Below, one piece after another: positions 22,165-33,772 of a stretch of DNA of 64,000 bases (positions within the stretch are counted from its first letter, which is position 1; each line of letters starts with the position of its first letter). The notes beneath the pieces were generated by a model. The model ran no database searches. It was not told the origin of the DNA and was given only the letters and a program-made list of their open reading frames with translations. The translations under genes and the position numbers were made by a program. Source of the DNA: Orobanche coerulescens (lineage: Eukaryota > Streptophyta > Magnoliopsida > Lamiales > Orobanchaceae). The stretch spans positions 103,976,501 to 104,040,500 of the forward strand of contig CM065814.1 of the NCBI GenBank assembly GCA_033398695.1. The letters run 5' to 3'.

Positions 22165-22355
22165 TTTATGACTTCTAAAAACAGTCATAAGTTAGAGAAA
22201 TGGTTACTAGCTCGTGACTGTCAATGGTAGTCATGAAAGGTGAGTCTCACTGTTTTGTGACTGTTTTTGAAAGTTACAAAAAAACTTGTGACTGGTGATT
22301 TATGACAGTCATTTTTTACTGTTTTTGCCATTTGTGACAGTTTTTTACAGTCACA
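22165..22355. repeat. Right subterminal repeats of the CACTA element
   Basis: The same GTGACTG and CAGTCAC words recur, for example CGTGACTGTCAATGG near 22213 and a GTGACAG...CAGTCAC pair at about 22334-22356, mirroring the left end. Confidence 0.85.
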
Positions 22356-22599
22356 AAATCGTGATTCTGGTGTGGTGTTAGGATTAGAATAAAGTTACAC
22401 CCTTGTCTTGATCCATGTCGTCAAGCATTTTTCCCGCCTCATGATCCCAAGCCTGCACCCGGAAGTACCTGTGATTGAAAAACAACAGTCCCTAATCGGG
22501 TCAGACACATATATCACAAATCAATATGTTCATCTTATATGTTTTACCAATTGGTAAGGATTTCGCTGGATGTATATATCTCAGTATAAATAATCACAA

Positions 22600-22770
22600 T
22601 ACATGTCCCCAATATCCGAACAGTGTACTAATCAATAATCACAAGCACATATCCCCAACAATGATAGTTATCAATCAACAAACACATATCCCCAATATCC
22701 AGACAGTGTATCAATCTACCACCCCCAATATCCCGTGCACATCTCCAATATCCAGTTGCGGAAATGAACG
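22600..22770. repeat. Degenerate short repeats with CACATATCCCCAATATCC
   Basis: Variants of this word and of CAGTGTATCAATC recur four or five times in the LTR of G4. Confidence 0.55.
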
Positions 22771-23402
22771 TTCATTATTTTCCCACGAGGACTATCCCCA
22801 GCTTTCACATATCACATTTTACACATCATTTATATCTCCCAAAATCCATTCCAACAATAAACATCACATTCGGGCGATATAAGATCAACACACAATTTGC
22901 AAAATCCATAACCGAGCAAGTCAAAGAAAACTTGTCTTAATCACTGTGTTTGTAAAAAACGTCTTTTACTTGGTCCGATAATCCAAGATTTGAACCTTGA
23001 CGGAACTTATATTCCAATATCAATAGATAATTTACTACGAGAATTCTATTCGACACACTTAATCCTATTTTTTAGTATTATAATGTCGTCTATATATCTT
23101 GATCAATATACCGAATAATATTCAATTATCTGATACAAATCAATCTAGTTCAAATAGACACTCTCAAAATTATTACAACGAGTCTTTTCTATTGGGTTAT
23201 ACTTAATAATCGAATAGTACTTAATTAATATTTCAAAATATTTGATTATAACTCAACATTTCATTACTATTAGACTTTAATAATTATTATTTCAGACTCT
23301 AAATTACTACAACTTAACATTTCATATAATTGATTATTACATCTCAATAATCAATATTAGATCGACATTATAACTTAATAAGTCATTAAATCAATATTTC
23401 GA

Positions 23403-23786
23403 TTTTTTTTTTTTTGATAACTAGGTGATCCCAGCTTAGCCGGACTAATCCTAGTCCCTCAATGAACCCACTCCTAACCCATTGAGAGAAGTAAATCGCG
23501 AGTCGCTCGAGCAATTCCAGGGTTCCCAATGCCTTTTCTGTACACTTCTGCGCACAAGGAGAAGCCCTTAACTGATTGGTCAGCACCTCCGGGTTCCCAG
23601 CAAGGAAATACTCCCACACTGCCGCTTGACGCGAGATTAAACATTGATTAGCGATCGCTCGAGCTAGCCCCGGGGAGCTAGAGAATCATAAAGAGAAAAA
23701 ACATCCTCTTTCACCTCCTTGGTGGGAATTGAACCCAAGACCTCCCAAAGGGTGTCTTTAAGGGTAGGTGTCCTGCCACTCGATTA
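23403..23786 (-). mobile_element. tRNA-derived SINE
   Basis: On the minus strand an A-box-like TAATCGAGTGG (23776-23786) is followed about 40 bp later by a perfect B box GGTTCAATTCC (23725-23735), the internal RNA polymerase III promoter. The element ends in a run of thirteen A (plus strand T, 23403-23415). AATCGA occurs at both edges, but it overlaps the A box, so a target duplication is uncertain. The G+C content is well above that of the flanking A+T-rich LTR. Confidence 0.7.
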
Positions 23787-24394
23787 TTATTCATGTATTC
23801 AACCATCACAATCAAATCTTATATTTTGATAAAAGTCTTACGCCATTCATTAAAATAATTATGCACAAATTCATATCTTGCTTATTTTAAATACTTCTAA
23901 TACTCGCTACAATTGCAATCACAATTTTTATGAAATTCGACTATTGATCGTACAAATAAATTCCAATTTTTTTCTTTTTCTTCACCCATATATTGATAAT
24001 TTTGAATAATCAATTAAATTAAATCTTTTAAAATATCTTTCACAATTTCAAAAGTTGATTATTGAGACATCTATATAATCACTTGTACCTATACTTAAAG
24101 TCCCATCATTGATATTAATTCGTATCTTAATAAATATTAATTTAATGAATATTTCACTATAATAAAATTATTAAGAAAATTTCAAAAAACCAGAATTAGA
24201 AACTTAAAATCTTTGAATATTTGTCGGATAGTTGTCAGAGTTGGTCTGAAAAATCTTTCCACGCTCGCTGATAGAAGACCGTTTTTTAAGTGGTAAATGG
24301 ACACTTATAGAAGCTTGAGAATAGATGTTTAAAGAAAAAAGACTTTGTCTACAAAGTGCACAATATGGAATGCCTAATGAAGTAGAAAAAGAGT

Positions 24395-24404
24395 CTATTT
24401 ATAG
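24395..24404 (-). promoter_or_regulatory. TATA box of the G4 LTR
   Basis: The minus strand reads CTATAAATAG inside the LTR, in the right orientation for U3-driven transcription of the element. Confidence 0.55.
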
Positions 24405-25899
24405 GCTCAAAGCCCGGTCCTCAGTCAAAAACCGCGTGGAGCACAAGTCCTGGACGCCACTTTCGGCGCCCGAGTGTTGACATGCCCAGCACGCTGTTGC
24501 GCCCCCCCACCCCCGCGCATTGACGCGCGATTCACGCCCACGGAGTCGTCTGTCAGTGCTCGGTATCCGATAGTTTCTAATAATTTGACCATAACTTCTT
24601 CATCTAAACTCCAATTGGCTCACTGTTTGAATTGTTGAAAAACTAACTCAATTTACTATTATAGTGTTGAATTTCAAAATTTTGGACCATTGGTGATTTT
24701 TCAAAATAGATCCTTGTGCACGATACTTTTCAAAAATTTCCAATCACATATCTATTAATATTTTCAGTACCTCTTTATTAATTTAAATGGTCCAAGACTA
24801 CAAAAGCATCTCCTATACATCCAAGTAAATTCACAAGTCCCATATTTAGTCGTTATAATTTCTATAATTTTTATATCCAGAATTCTTCGGCAAAATACCA
24901 GAGCATAATCTAATTAATTTAGAAAATATTTTATCTTATTACAACCGCACATTCGGCTTGTAATTATATTATTTCTTTATTTAACTATAGGTAGTAAAAT
25001 ATTGGTATTTTATTCTTCCTCTCAAAATAAGTTTTTTTTTCCTGAATCTTAAATTATAACAAGTTTCAATTCATCGTTAGTAAAATGATGGTATTTTACA
25101 TATTCTTCCTCTCAAAATAAGTTTCGTCCCGAAACTTAAAACATAACAAGTTTCAATTTGGATAATTTTTTTCAATAACAAGGGTCCTCAGCCCAGAACA
25201 ACAATGCACATCACTCGTGATCATTCATGATTCAGCGCCCTTTGCATAGATCCCCATATGTCGAGTTGGCGTCGGGCATCCCTTGGTGAACGAAAAACAT
25301 GATTTTTCCCACTATGCACTTTTCACATTTCACAAATTTCAATTCGGATAAATTTTTCCAATGCTTCACTGAAGAATCCCTCGGGGAATACGACATTGCG
25401 CACCGCCCTATTCTATTGTGTATTGTTCGATGAGACCAGAAAATATTATCTGAATATTATCACATAATCGCATATACCACAAGTCATCGCATCATCATAA
25501 TTAGTTCAGTACTAGATTTGAGATTTCATGTCTCCTTTGCTTAGAAGCCCGACAGAAGCCCCTTCTTGACACATGCATGTACCACCGGCATATACTTCCC
25601 ATATGAAGTCGCTCCTTGCACACGTATACAACACCGGCATACACTTTCTTCCCCTTCGTCCACATCGAACGCATATTCAATCCCCAAATCCACACGGTAC
25701 TAATAAATTATTCAAAAAGATCATATTTTCTAAAAAATCAATTTGATTCAAAAGCAAAAATTACTTTTCCAATAGTCACACTACTACCGCACCAGTAGAG
25801 CCACAAGTCATCATAATACCACTTTTATTTATTAAAAGACATAGTCAAAATAAAGACAATAAACGCTATCAAATACTTGGGTATTACATACTCTATTGA

Positions 25900-26660
25900 C
25901 TCTCATTTAAAAATAAGTTTCATCATGAAACTTATGAATAAAGGATAACGACTATGCATTGAATCCTCAGTTTTCCAAGTTGGCCTTTTAACACCGCGAT
26001 GGGATTACTGTTGATGAGTGGTATAACTTCATTTCTCAACGCTTTCATACGTTGCTCAATCCGTACCTCTCTGAAGGTAGCATCGTAGGAACTTTCCAGT
26101 TCCTCAAAATTGAGTTTATGACTCAGATTGTAAACATACTTCCTTAACTTATAAACAAGAAAAACATTATGAATTCTATCTAAAGATGGCAATAATGTTA
26201 GACGGTAAGTGAGGTGTACATCTTGATCCAAAATCTTGAATGGACCAACGAATTTAGGGCTCAACTTGCCCTTCTGTCCAAAATGATGTACTCCATGTAT
26301 TGGTGATACTTTGATCCAGACATGATCGTCAACTGAAAACTCCAACAGACATTGTCGACTCTCAGGATATGAGTTTTGTTGGTTTTTGAGCTGCCACTTG
26401 TCACACAAACCTTTTCAATCGACTCTTTGATTAAATATAGCTCGATTACAACCATGTTTGATGCATCATACTAACACAGAGGTGAACAAATTTCCTCCCA
26501 TATAAGAGTTCGAGAGGTGCCATGCGAAAATACTCACGTGTCAGCTGCTATATCATAAGATAACTCGATTAAACCGAGAGGTCTTACCGAGTCCTTTCCC
26601 TAATCAAGCACACATGCTCTTAACTTGTCTTACAGGGTATGATCTGGTTGTTTGTATATC
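25900..26660 (-). pseudogene. Integrase C-terminus and chromodomain of gypsy G4
   Basis: On the minus strand the downstream part reads DDHVWIKVSPIHGVHHFGQ, KGKLSPKFVGPFKILD and IHNVFLVYKLRKYV, the GPY/F region of integrase. After a frameshift the chromodomain end TWKTEDSMHSRYPLF appears just before the LTR. Upstream, degraded integrase pieces match the ACVLDW, IEFAYNN and MAPLELLYGRK blocks in changing frames as far as about 26660. This order, with the LTR at 25888, shows a minus-strand chromovirus related to the other two. Many stops and frameshifts: a relic. Confidence 0.8.
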
Positions 26661-28709
26661 TTTGGGTGGTAAGTCGTACCAAATTACAATCCGTTTGTCC
26701 TTCATTATTCCTTATGACCCAACACTTGTCACGACATAGCAACAATATGTCAATACCAATTCCATCGGTACTTATAGTTGTATAACATGTATATAATATC
26801 TGTCCATTTGGTACTACTTGTCAAACTTTAGATGTACTCCACTTGATCACCTCGTTTAAGCAAATATCTCCTGCTCTCCACTTTTACCATGTTGATCCCT
26901 CATGAGTTACTGAATCGGCATAGTCCCATATCCATCCTCTTACTTATATGAATACATATTACTGTACATATATTTTTCTCGGGTATAATAAGTCGAAAAT
27001 TCCCCAATTATTATCATTAGGATAAAACCACTTATATTTAAAGATCACCATAGGTGTGATAAGAGAGTTATGGTCTAAACTGTCAAAGTTATAGGTGTCC
27101 AAAAGAGTTTTAAAAATGAATTCTCAAAATAAAATTCAAGTTTCTCGAATTTATCCCCGTAGGAAATAATTGATTTGAAAACACTCTACTTTCAAGCCTC
27201 AAAGTTACTTGATAATAATTGTAATGTTGCCCTTTTTATTTTCACTGGCTGTCATATTCCGAGAAATATTTTGTTTACGGGATTACTATAAAAACTTCCT
27301 CAGAAACTATAATGTTCCATTCATATTTACCGCAAACTATATCTTCAAATGTCAAGAATATTTGCTATGTGAATCATTATTATCGAAGTACTAAGACTTC
27401 AATTTATCATAAAACAAAAATATTTAGTATACTTTTTATTCAAATATTTCAAACGTTATTTTTCTTTAATAAAATAAAAATAGTCCCCTTTTATTAAAAT
27501 CCCAAACAACGGTCCTTTCTTCCAAATAGTGTTTATTCTCCTTTTGCTTAAAAGATCAAGCATTATATTACACTTTAAAATCCCGACATCTTGTTAAAAA
27601 AAATTATTTCCGAAAGTAAGTCCAAACCAGCATAAGATTCTCATTTTTTTAGATTATTCAAGTCTTTTATCCTAATCCATAATTGCACCTATCATGATCC
27701 CCGCTGTCGTCCCACTATATGTAGCCGTATGTATCCAACTCTATCGCTATCTACCAAATCTTGCAATGCGTGCCACCAGCCCCATCGCCGTCTACCATCT
27801 TTTACAAAGCGTGCCACCAACTCCATCGCGACCTACCATCTTGTGCCTATAAATAGCATTGATTCAACTGGAGAAATAAAAAGAGAAAAGGAGTGCAAAG
27901 AGCACATAGTTGAGTGTGAGAATTGCTTCTCCCATTGTAATTCTAGTTTGTAGAAGAACGTTCCAACCGCAACAGCTTCTTTTCCCATCCTCATTCTCAT
28001 TTAACACATATCCCTTCTAACCATATCTTTTGTTCAGAAGATCAATGGCATCATCACCTTTATATAACATCCAGTCAATATGTGTCTTTGCAGGAGCCAC
28101 CCTATGGAAAGATGTTCGCTTCCATAAAGCAGGTGACAATCTCGGAGAGTTTCAGTGGTTGAGGAATGACGATATTAATTTGATGTGGGTTTGGAGACGA
28201 CGATGAGTTATCTAATCTCGTTGAAGTTTGGGCAGTTTCATTTATATTTGGAACAAGTAAGCAGTGGCGGAAGCAGAACTTTTACTCGGGAGGATGTTAG
28301 AATTCAAACCCACTTATTCAAATATAGTGGATTTGGAATTAGTCGAATATTGTGGCTGGTCCCTTCACATGTTATATCATTGTACTTTGGCTACTTCAAT
28401 GGTGATGATGCAGCGACTTATGGACACATGTAAGGAATGAGTCAATAATGTGGGGAAGAAAGACAAAAGGCAGCTCGTATACGTTTTTTTTTTTAAGGTC
28501 CTGCGCGACGGCGAATGCGGTGTTCTTCAAGACCACCTTCTTTTTCTTGTGTTGTGATATTATGCTTGTGTTGCAACAACTTCTATTTATACTACAACCT
28601 TCACAATTACATCTAATATTATATTAGTCATCAAGCATATCTCCAGCCGTCATATTTTCACATGTTATTTTCAATGTGTACAAGAGCTTTAAAGACAAAT
28701 AACCTATTT
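26661..28709. other. Unclassified A+T-rich sequence with retroelement traces
   Basis: The part to about 26960 is probably further decayed pol of G4 but no motif is secure. Near 27060 AGAGAGTTATGGTC resembles a word in the G1 LTR (3572), so an LTR scrap is possible. A TATAAATAG at 27848-27856 preceded by three degenerate units containing GCGTGCCACCA (27765-27850) looks like an LTR promoter region. Near 28262 GCAGTGGCGGAAGCAGAAC resembles ends of common plant repeats. No gene can be supported. Confidence 0.4.
27765..27856 (+). promoter_or_regulatory. Putative promoter with short repeats and TATA box
   Basis: CCATCGC and TGCGTGCCACCA/AGCGTGCCACCA words recur upstream of CTATAAATAG. The repeats and TATA resemble an LTR U3 region, but no LTR ends were found. 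Confidence 0.4.
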
Positions 28710-28759
28710 CTTCAAAGACATGCTGATGGAGCAGTAAAGAAATCCAAAAGAAATAGTAG

Positions 28760-30048
28760 GCTTAATGAATGAGGAAATGGTCTTTGAGAAAGGTGATGTT
28801 GTGGTGGGAAAGGATGGTAATGTCCCATTTATTAAATTTTCAGATAAGATTGAGGCGAAGCTATCTAAACTCTGGAAGAACTCTGTGGTCATCAAACTCT
28901 TGGGGAGGAGTATGGTTACTATGCTCTTTGTAATCGATTAAGTGTGTTGTGGCTCTGGAGGCCCTTGGACTATATCGGGACATTATCTTATGATGAGACC
29001 TTGGACACCTAATTTTGATACCTCTAGTGACTCCCTTGAATCTGTTCTAGTCTGGATTCGTATCCGTGGTAACTCCCTTCATCACTATCACAAGAGTGCC
29101 CTTAGAGAGCTGGGTTTGGTATTGGGAAAAGTGGTAAGTTCGCTAGGATAGCTGTGCCCCAAAAGGTTGAATATGAAAACTTGCCCACTATTTGCTTTGA
29201 GTGGGGAGAATATGGTTACTTGTTTCAAGACTGTTCGAAGGCTACGAAAGGAAGCCGCTCAGTATGGAAGGTAAAGGAAAAGACTGGTGAGCTTGATAAG
29301 CCTGAACTCATGAAGACTCCCTCTTTGGCTTCAAAATCTAAACAGGCATACAGACCTTGGATGGTAGTTGCTAGGAAAGCCAGAATGTGGAAAGGGAGAG
29401 AGAATCATACTACTTGAATAAAAAGAGGTGGTAAAGAGGAAGGTGGACAATCTCAACCAGGGACCATTAAACACTGATTTGTGGCTCAAAAAGATATGTC
29501 AACAGGGTCGAGATTTGATGCTAACATTGAGAACGCATACAAGGATGCCAGTTGTTTGTTGGAAGTAAATAACAACCCTGCTCAAAGAGGTGCATCATAT
29601 AGAGGATAAGAGGTCCTACCCACATACAAGATTGAAAAGTCGAGCAAGTAGCTCCAAAGAGCCAAGTCCTAATGTGTCAGACCTTGAGAACATGAACCCC
29701 AACATTGATCCTGTTACAGAGTCTACCCATGATACCAAAATGACACCAAAAACTACTTGCCCACATCACATGTTCCCACCTACCAAAAAGCCCCCTTAAG
29801 AAATAAAAAGCAACATTCTGGTCCCTGATCTCTCTCCTACACCCAGTCACCACCCTTCAACCAAAAAGCAACCTTGTGGGGAATCCTCGATCCTGCTCTT
29901 GATCCTCCATCAGATGTTATTGAGGATGACTCTACTGATGGAGATTACATGCAAGAAGATGACAAGTAGGGTGCAAAGTCTGTTGAAGACAATGAATCTC
30001 TGGATGAAGAGGAAGTTATGGACTTTGAGCAGGGTCCTTATGGTCAAT
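28760..30048 (+). pseudogene. LINE ORF1: DUF4283-like domain and zinc knuckle
   Basis: The N-terminal part reads GDVVVGKDGNVPFIKFSDKI, KNSVVIKLLGRSM and, after a stop, GGPWTISGHYLMMRPWTPNF and VLVWIRIRG, the pattern of the DUF4283 domain found in ORF1 of plant LINEs. A knuckle follows at about 29190 as CFEWGEYGYLFQDC, where the second Cys and the His are replaced by Trp and Tyr. The C-terminal part is low complexity and ends DFEQGPYGQ with TAG at 30046-30048. ORF1 protein binds LINE RNA. There are stops after MLFVID (28939), near 29148 and elsewhere. Confidence 0.8.
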
Positions 30049-30056
30049 AGTCTTAA

Positions 30057-30062
<6 letters not shown>

Positions 30063-30108
<46 letters not shown>
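30063..30108 (+). repeat. (TC)23 microsatellite between LINE ORF1 and ORF2
   Basis: An uninterrupted TC run of about 46 bases lies 15 bp after the ORF1 stop and 17 bp before the likely ORF2 ATG at 30124-30126. Its purity suggests recent expansion or slippage. Confidence 0.97.
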
Positions 30109-30110
<2 letters not shown>

Positions 30111-30123
30111 TATTTATATTCAT

Positions 30124-30910
30124 GGATATGTCGATTTGCTTTTGGAATGTGCAAGGAGATGCATCTCCTAAGTTTAGAAGAACCTTCAAATACTTGTCAC
30201 CAACACAAGCCACCTATTTTTGTTATTATGGAGCCGAGTATTAGTGGGCTAGCTGCATATGAGTTTGTTACAAAGAGGAGTAGGTTTGATAATTCTTTCA
30301 GAATTGAGGCAAATGGGTTCACTGGTGGTATTTGGCTTTTATGGAGTAATTGGATGGAGATAGATATTAGTGTGGTCCATAAACAATCCATTCATGCGAG
30401 AGTTTCTTCCCAAGGTAATTTTGTCTCCTGGCTTACAGCTGTGTACGCCACTATATGTGAATTATGGCATGTTCTTCATAATTTAGGAAACCTGGTGGTT
30501 GAGTCATGGATTGTTCTCGGAGAATTTAATGCTATCTTGCATAACTCTGGTCGTAGAGGAGGTGTAGATAAAGTAAAAGGATTCTGCAATCTTTTCCCGA
30601 TTGGTTTGATTCTAACAAATTATTTGAGCTTCAATTCAAATGACCCAGATTTACTTGGCAAGATGGACCCTCCTCCTTCAAAGACTTGAGAGAGTGTTGT
30701 GTAATACTATGTGGCTCAATATCTTCCTGAGTACTCATTGCTGCATCTTCCAAAGATTGGTTCTGATCATAGGCCAATCCTAGTTAAATTTGAAAACCTT
30801 GTGCAAGCAAATATTCATAACAGACCTTTTAGATTCATGGCAGCGTGGCTAACTAAACCTGATTTGTTGGAGTTGTGGAGAATTCTTGGGAGCCTCAAAG
30901 GTTTTACTTA
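30124..30910 (+). pseudogene. LINE ORF2 endonuclease domain
   Basis: The start MDMSICFWNVQG is the first block of the apurinic-type (EEP) endonuclease of plant LINEs (usually NCRG or NVQG). Later blocks are VTKRSRFDNSFRIEANGFTG, GGIWLLWSN, WIVLGEFNAILH (a variant of the GDFN motif, with Glu for Asp), and PKIGSDHRPILV, which holds the catalytic SDHRP motif. The endonuclease nicks target DNA to start reverse transcription. Frameshifts near 30185 and 30600-30690 interrupt the frame, and the GDFN change also argues against activity. Confidence 0.83.
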
Positions 30911-31259
30911 GAGGCTGCTTCAACATTTGTATCGAATTTTGCAAATTGGAGCAAGGAGGTCGGTCTTTGGGAACATCTTCAGCAGGAAGAGGAGAATCTT
31001 AGCTTGATTAAGTAGAATCTAATGGGCTTTGGAGAATTATGAATCTCTCGGGCTTATGAAACTTGAGTGGAAACTCAAACAAGATTTGGAGGAAGTCCTT
31101 ACCCAAGAGGAAGTCTACTGGCTGCAGAAGTCAAGAAAAGAGTGGATAATTAATGGCAATAGAAACACCTCCTCCTTTCACCAGAAGACTATGACATGAA
31201 GGAAAAGAAATCTAGTTTCAGCCTCATATGCTGTCACTGATGCTTTTCCTCCTCTGGAT

Positions 31260-32300
31260 CATAACCAACTCCAAGCTATGGTCATTGCTGTATCTGATGA
31301 AGATATGAAGCCCTGCAAAGCCCCAGGAATAGATGGCCTCCGAGTAATTTTTCTTCAATCTCAGTGGTGTGTGATCGGGTCTTCAGTTTGCAACTTTATC
31401 AAATCTATTTTTAATCAGAGATCTCTACCCCCAGAGATAAACAAAACCTTAATTGCTCTGATCCCCAAGAGTGATGCTCCCACCAATTTTAAGATGTTCA
31501 GGCCAATCAGCTTATGTACAGTTGTGTACAAAAAACCGTTATGAAGCTATTGACGAATAGATTGCAGCCTATGCTACCTCAACTTATTGGCTCTCACCAA
31601 ACAATCTTTATTCCAGGTCGGCATATAACAGAAAATGTAATTATTACTCAAGAAGTGATTCACTCCATGAAGAGAAAACAAGGGAACACAGGCTTCATGG
31701 CTACTAAGGTGGACCTTGAAAAAGCCTACGATCGCTTGAACTGGAGCTTCATCATGGAGACTCTTGAGGCCGCTGGCATGCCCAGTGAATTTATAACCCT
31801 TTGTTAAATGTGTTGTGGAATGGTGAACTTACAACTGACTTTATTCCTGCTCGAGGCATTCGCCAAGGTGAACTGATTTCCTCTTACATCTTTGTCCTCT
31901 GTATCGAAAGGCTTAGTGGTGGCATCCTCAAATCAGTTGCTGCTGGCCAATGGAAACCGATTAGCTTGGGTCAGTATGGTGTTCCTCTTTCACACTTATT
32001 CTTCACTTATGATCTGTTGCTGCTAGCTCCGGACTCTCCTGAACAAGCAGATGTCCTCAATTCTGTTCTTGAGGATTTATGTGCAAGTTCTGGTTCCATT
32101 GTTAGCAGAGCGAAGACACAAATTTATTTCTCTAAAAATGTTAAGAAAAGGGAAGCTAAGGACATTGGGAGAGAGTTAGGCTTCTTTGTAGCCCAGAATT
32201 GGGTAAGTATCTCGGTATTCCTCTTCTTCATGAGAGAATGTCCAGACATTCAGGTTAGCAGGCTTCGCACCTCTCCCTCGCTGGTCGAATAACTTTGGCT
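31260..32300 (+). pseudogene. LINE ORF2 reverse transcriptase with altered active site
   Basis: Blocks in order are CKAPGIDGL, INKTLIALIPKSDAPTNFK, FRPISLCTVVYK, then (after a frame change at about 31530) VMKLLTNRL, FIPGRHITENVIITQE, KVDLEKAYDRLNW, and RGIRQGELISSYIFVLC. The active site, normally F-A-D-D, reads FTYDLLLLAP at about 32007, so the first Asp is Tyr. This is the non-LTR RT family, but it cannot be catalytically competent. A further stop-frame joint lies at 31800. Confidence 0.88.
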
Positions 32301-32367
32301 CAGTCAGTAATTACAGTCTATGTAATGCAAACTTTAGCTGGAGTGGGTCTAATAAAATTCGCAAAAA

Positions 32368-33278
32368 ATGAGCACTCTAAGTTGGGATCGTGTCTACCAG
32401 CCCGAAGCTTGTGGGGCCCTGGGCTTTCGTAACATGGACATGGTGAATCGAGCGTTGTTGATGAAACTTTTTTGGGGGATTCTTGTCTCTCCTTCTAGTC
32501 TTTGGGTGCAAGTACATAGTACCAAATATGGCTTCTCCTCCGCAAATGCGATCCCCTACTCATTCAATTCTAACAACAATTCCCACTTGTGGAGAGCTTT
32601 ATGCACAGTTTGGAAGGATATGCTGGAGGGGATCAAATGGCATATAGGTGATGGCAGAAAGGTACACTTCTGGATTGATAGATGGGTTGCTATTGATAAA
32701 CCTCTTATCTTGTATGCTTTGTCTCAACTGGATGATTATATTGTTTTTAATCTGGTGAGTGATTATGGTGATCCTATTATGGTTGGAAATGGAATCTATT
32801 TGAACATCTGTTGCCCAACTAGGTGATTCTGAAATTTGCTGCTTTGCAGACTCCTTCTTGGAATCGTGGTGAGGATTCCATTTTCTGGGGTTATTCAAAA
32901 AGGGGCAACTTCACAGCTACTCGTGTTTACTCAGCTATAGCTGAGTCCGTTGATAACGAGAATCCTAAGCTTTGGGATTTTGCTTGGAAATGGAAAGGTC
33001 CAAAAAGGATTCAGGTTTTTCTTTGGCAATCTTTACACGAAAGATTAAAAACTAAGCAGGAGCTGTCCAGGAGACATATTCCAATAAATCCTTGTGTTGA
33101 TCTTTGTGGTTATTGTTGTGAAACTACCTTACATGCCTTAGGAGACTGTCTTTTTGCTGGGCGGGTCTGGAATGTTTTGTTTAGGTGGGTGAATTTGGAT
33201 TATTTTTTCTACAACAACCTGGTGAATTGGATGAAGTCAAATCTAATTAATGATAGACAGTTTTCAGGGGATTTGTGA
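32368..33278 (+). pseudogene. LINE ORF2 connector and zinc-binding (zf-RVT) domain
   Basis: LSWDRVYQPEACGALGFRNM is the conserved block after the LINE RT. The zf-RVT domain reads WKWKGPKRIQVFLWQSLHER with CGYC and TTLHALGDC giving the C-x2-C...H-x4-C set. A stop at 32823 (just after CCPTR) and a change of frame divide the segment in two. It supports the plant L1 family. Confidence 0.82.
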
Positions 33279-33485
33279 TGGAATTGCATCTTTGGGGTGG
33301 CGGTTTGGGAGGAACTTGTTTTACTTTAAAAATTCTACTATTAATTGTGGTTCCCTTGTGCAAGATATAATCATGAGAGTTGAGGAATTTTTAAGGTTAG
33401 TAATTCTGCTTTGTGCCTAAGACCTCTTCATTCTGTAAAATTCTTGGCTTGGTCTCCCCCTTAATGGCCATGGTGTAAGCTCAAC

Positions 33486-33772
33486 ATGGATGGATCAAGG
33501 CTGTCGTCAGGTTTGGCTGGGGCTGGTGGCGCAATTAGAGATGATGAGGGTAATTGGATTGTTGGGTTTGCTTTGAATATTGATGATTGTAGTGTTATTT
33601 CAGCTGAGTTGTGGGGAGTCTATCCAGGCCTCTGCATTGCTTGGGATCAGGGTATTTGCTTCTTGAGAGTTGAAGTAGATAGTCAGTGTGTTGTCCAGCT
33701 GATTAATTTCTCCATTCTGCCAACCAAGGCTAATTCCCATCTCCTCATGTCTATTAAGGGCATGTTGGAAAG
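33486..33772 (+). pseudogene. LINE ORF2 RNase H domain, cut by a copia LTR
   Basis: The domain reads MDGSRLSSGLAGAGGAIRD (first Asp in MDGS), VISAELWGVYPGL (Glu) and RVEVDSQCVVQLI (second Asp), so the D-E-D set is present. Some plant LINEs carry this domain at the end of ORF2. The frame is broken after GMLES by the solo LTR at 33773-34842. It is the best-preserved domain of this LINE. Confidence 0.85.

Larger units (their letters stand above)
18600..22377. mobile_element. Non-autonomous CACTA (En/Spm) transposon with captured host sequence, 3778 bp
   Basis: The left end is CACTACACCAAAAACATGA and the right end is the inverted form, reading CACCACACCAGAATCACGA from the other strand. The 3-bp flanks TTA (18597-18599 and 22378-22380) match, as expected for CACTA elements. 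Subterminal repeats built on GTGACTGT and ACAGTCACA lie inside both ends. I see no TNPD or TNPA transposase. The interior carries an eIF5A fragment (19187-19475), other exon-like pieces and a nested MITE (21020-21530). It would need a transposase supplied by another element. Confidence 0.93.
18412..25888 (-). mobile_element. 3' LTR of minus-strand gypsy element G4, split by a CACTA element and carrying a SINE
   Basis: It begins on the minus strand at 25888 with TGTAATACCCAAG and ends at 18412 (plus strand TGTAACATCCCC). Just outside 25888 the minus strand has TTTCATGATGAAACTT, like the GGGACGAAAC block before other gypsy LTRs here, and then the end of pol. Removing the CACTA insertion (18600-22377) leaves about 3.7 kb. 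It contains a degenerate tandem set with CACATATCCCCAATATCC near 22600-22770, a SINE near 23403-23786, a TATA box near 24395 and part of the GATC-rich module near 25225. Confidence 0.8.
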
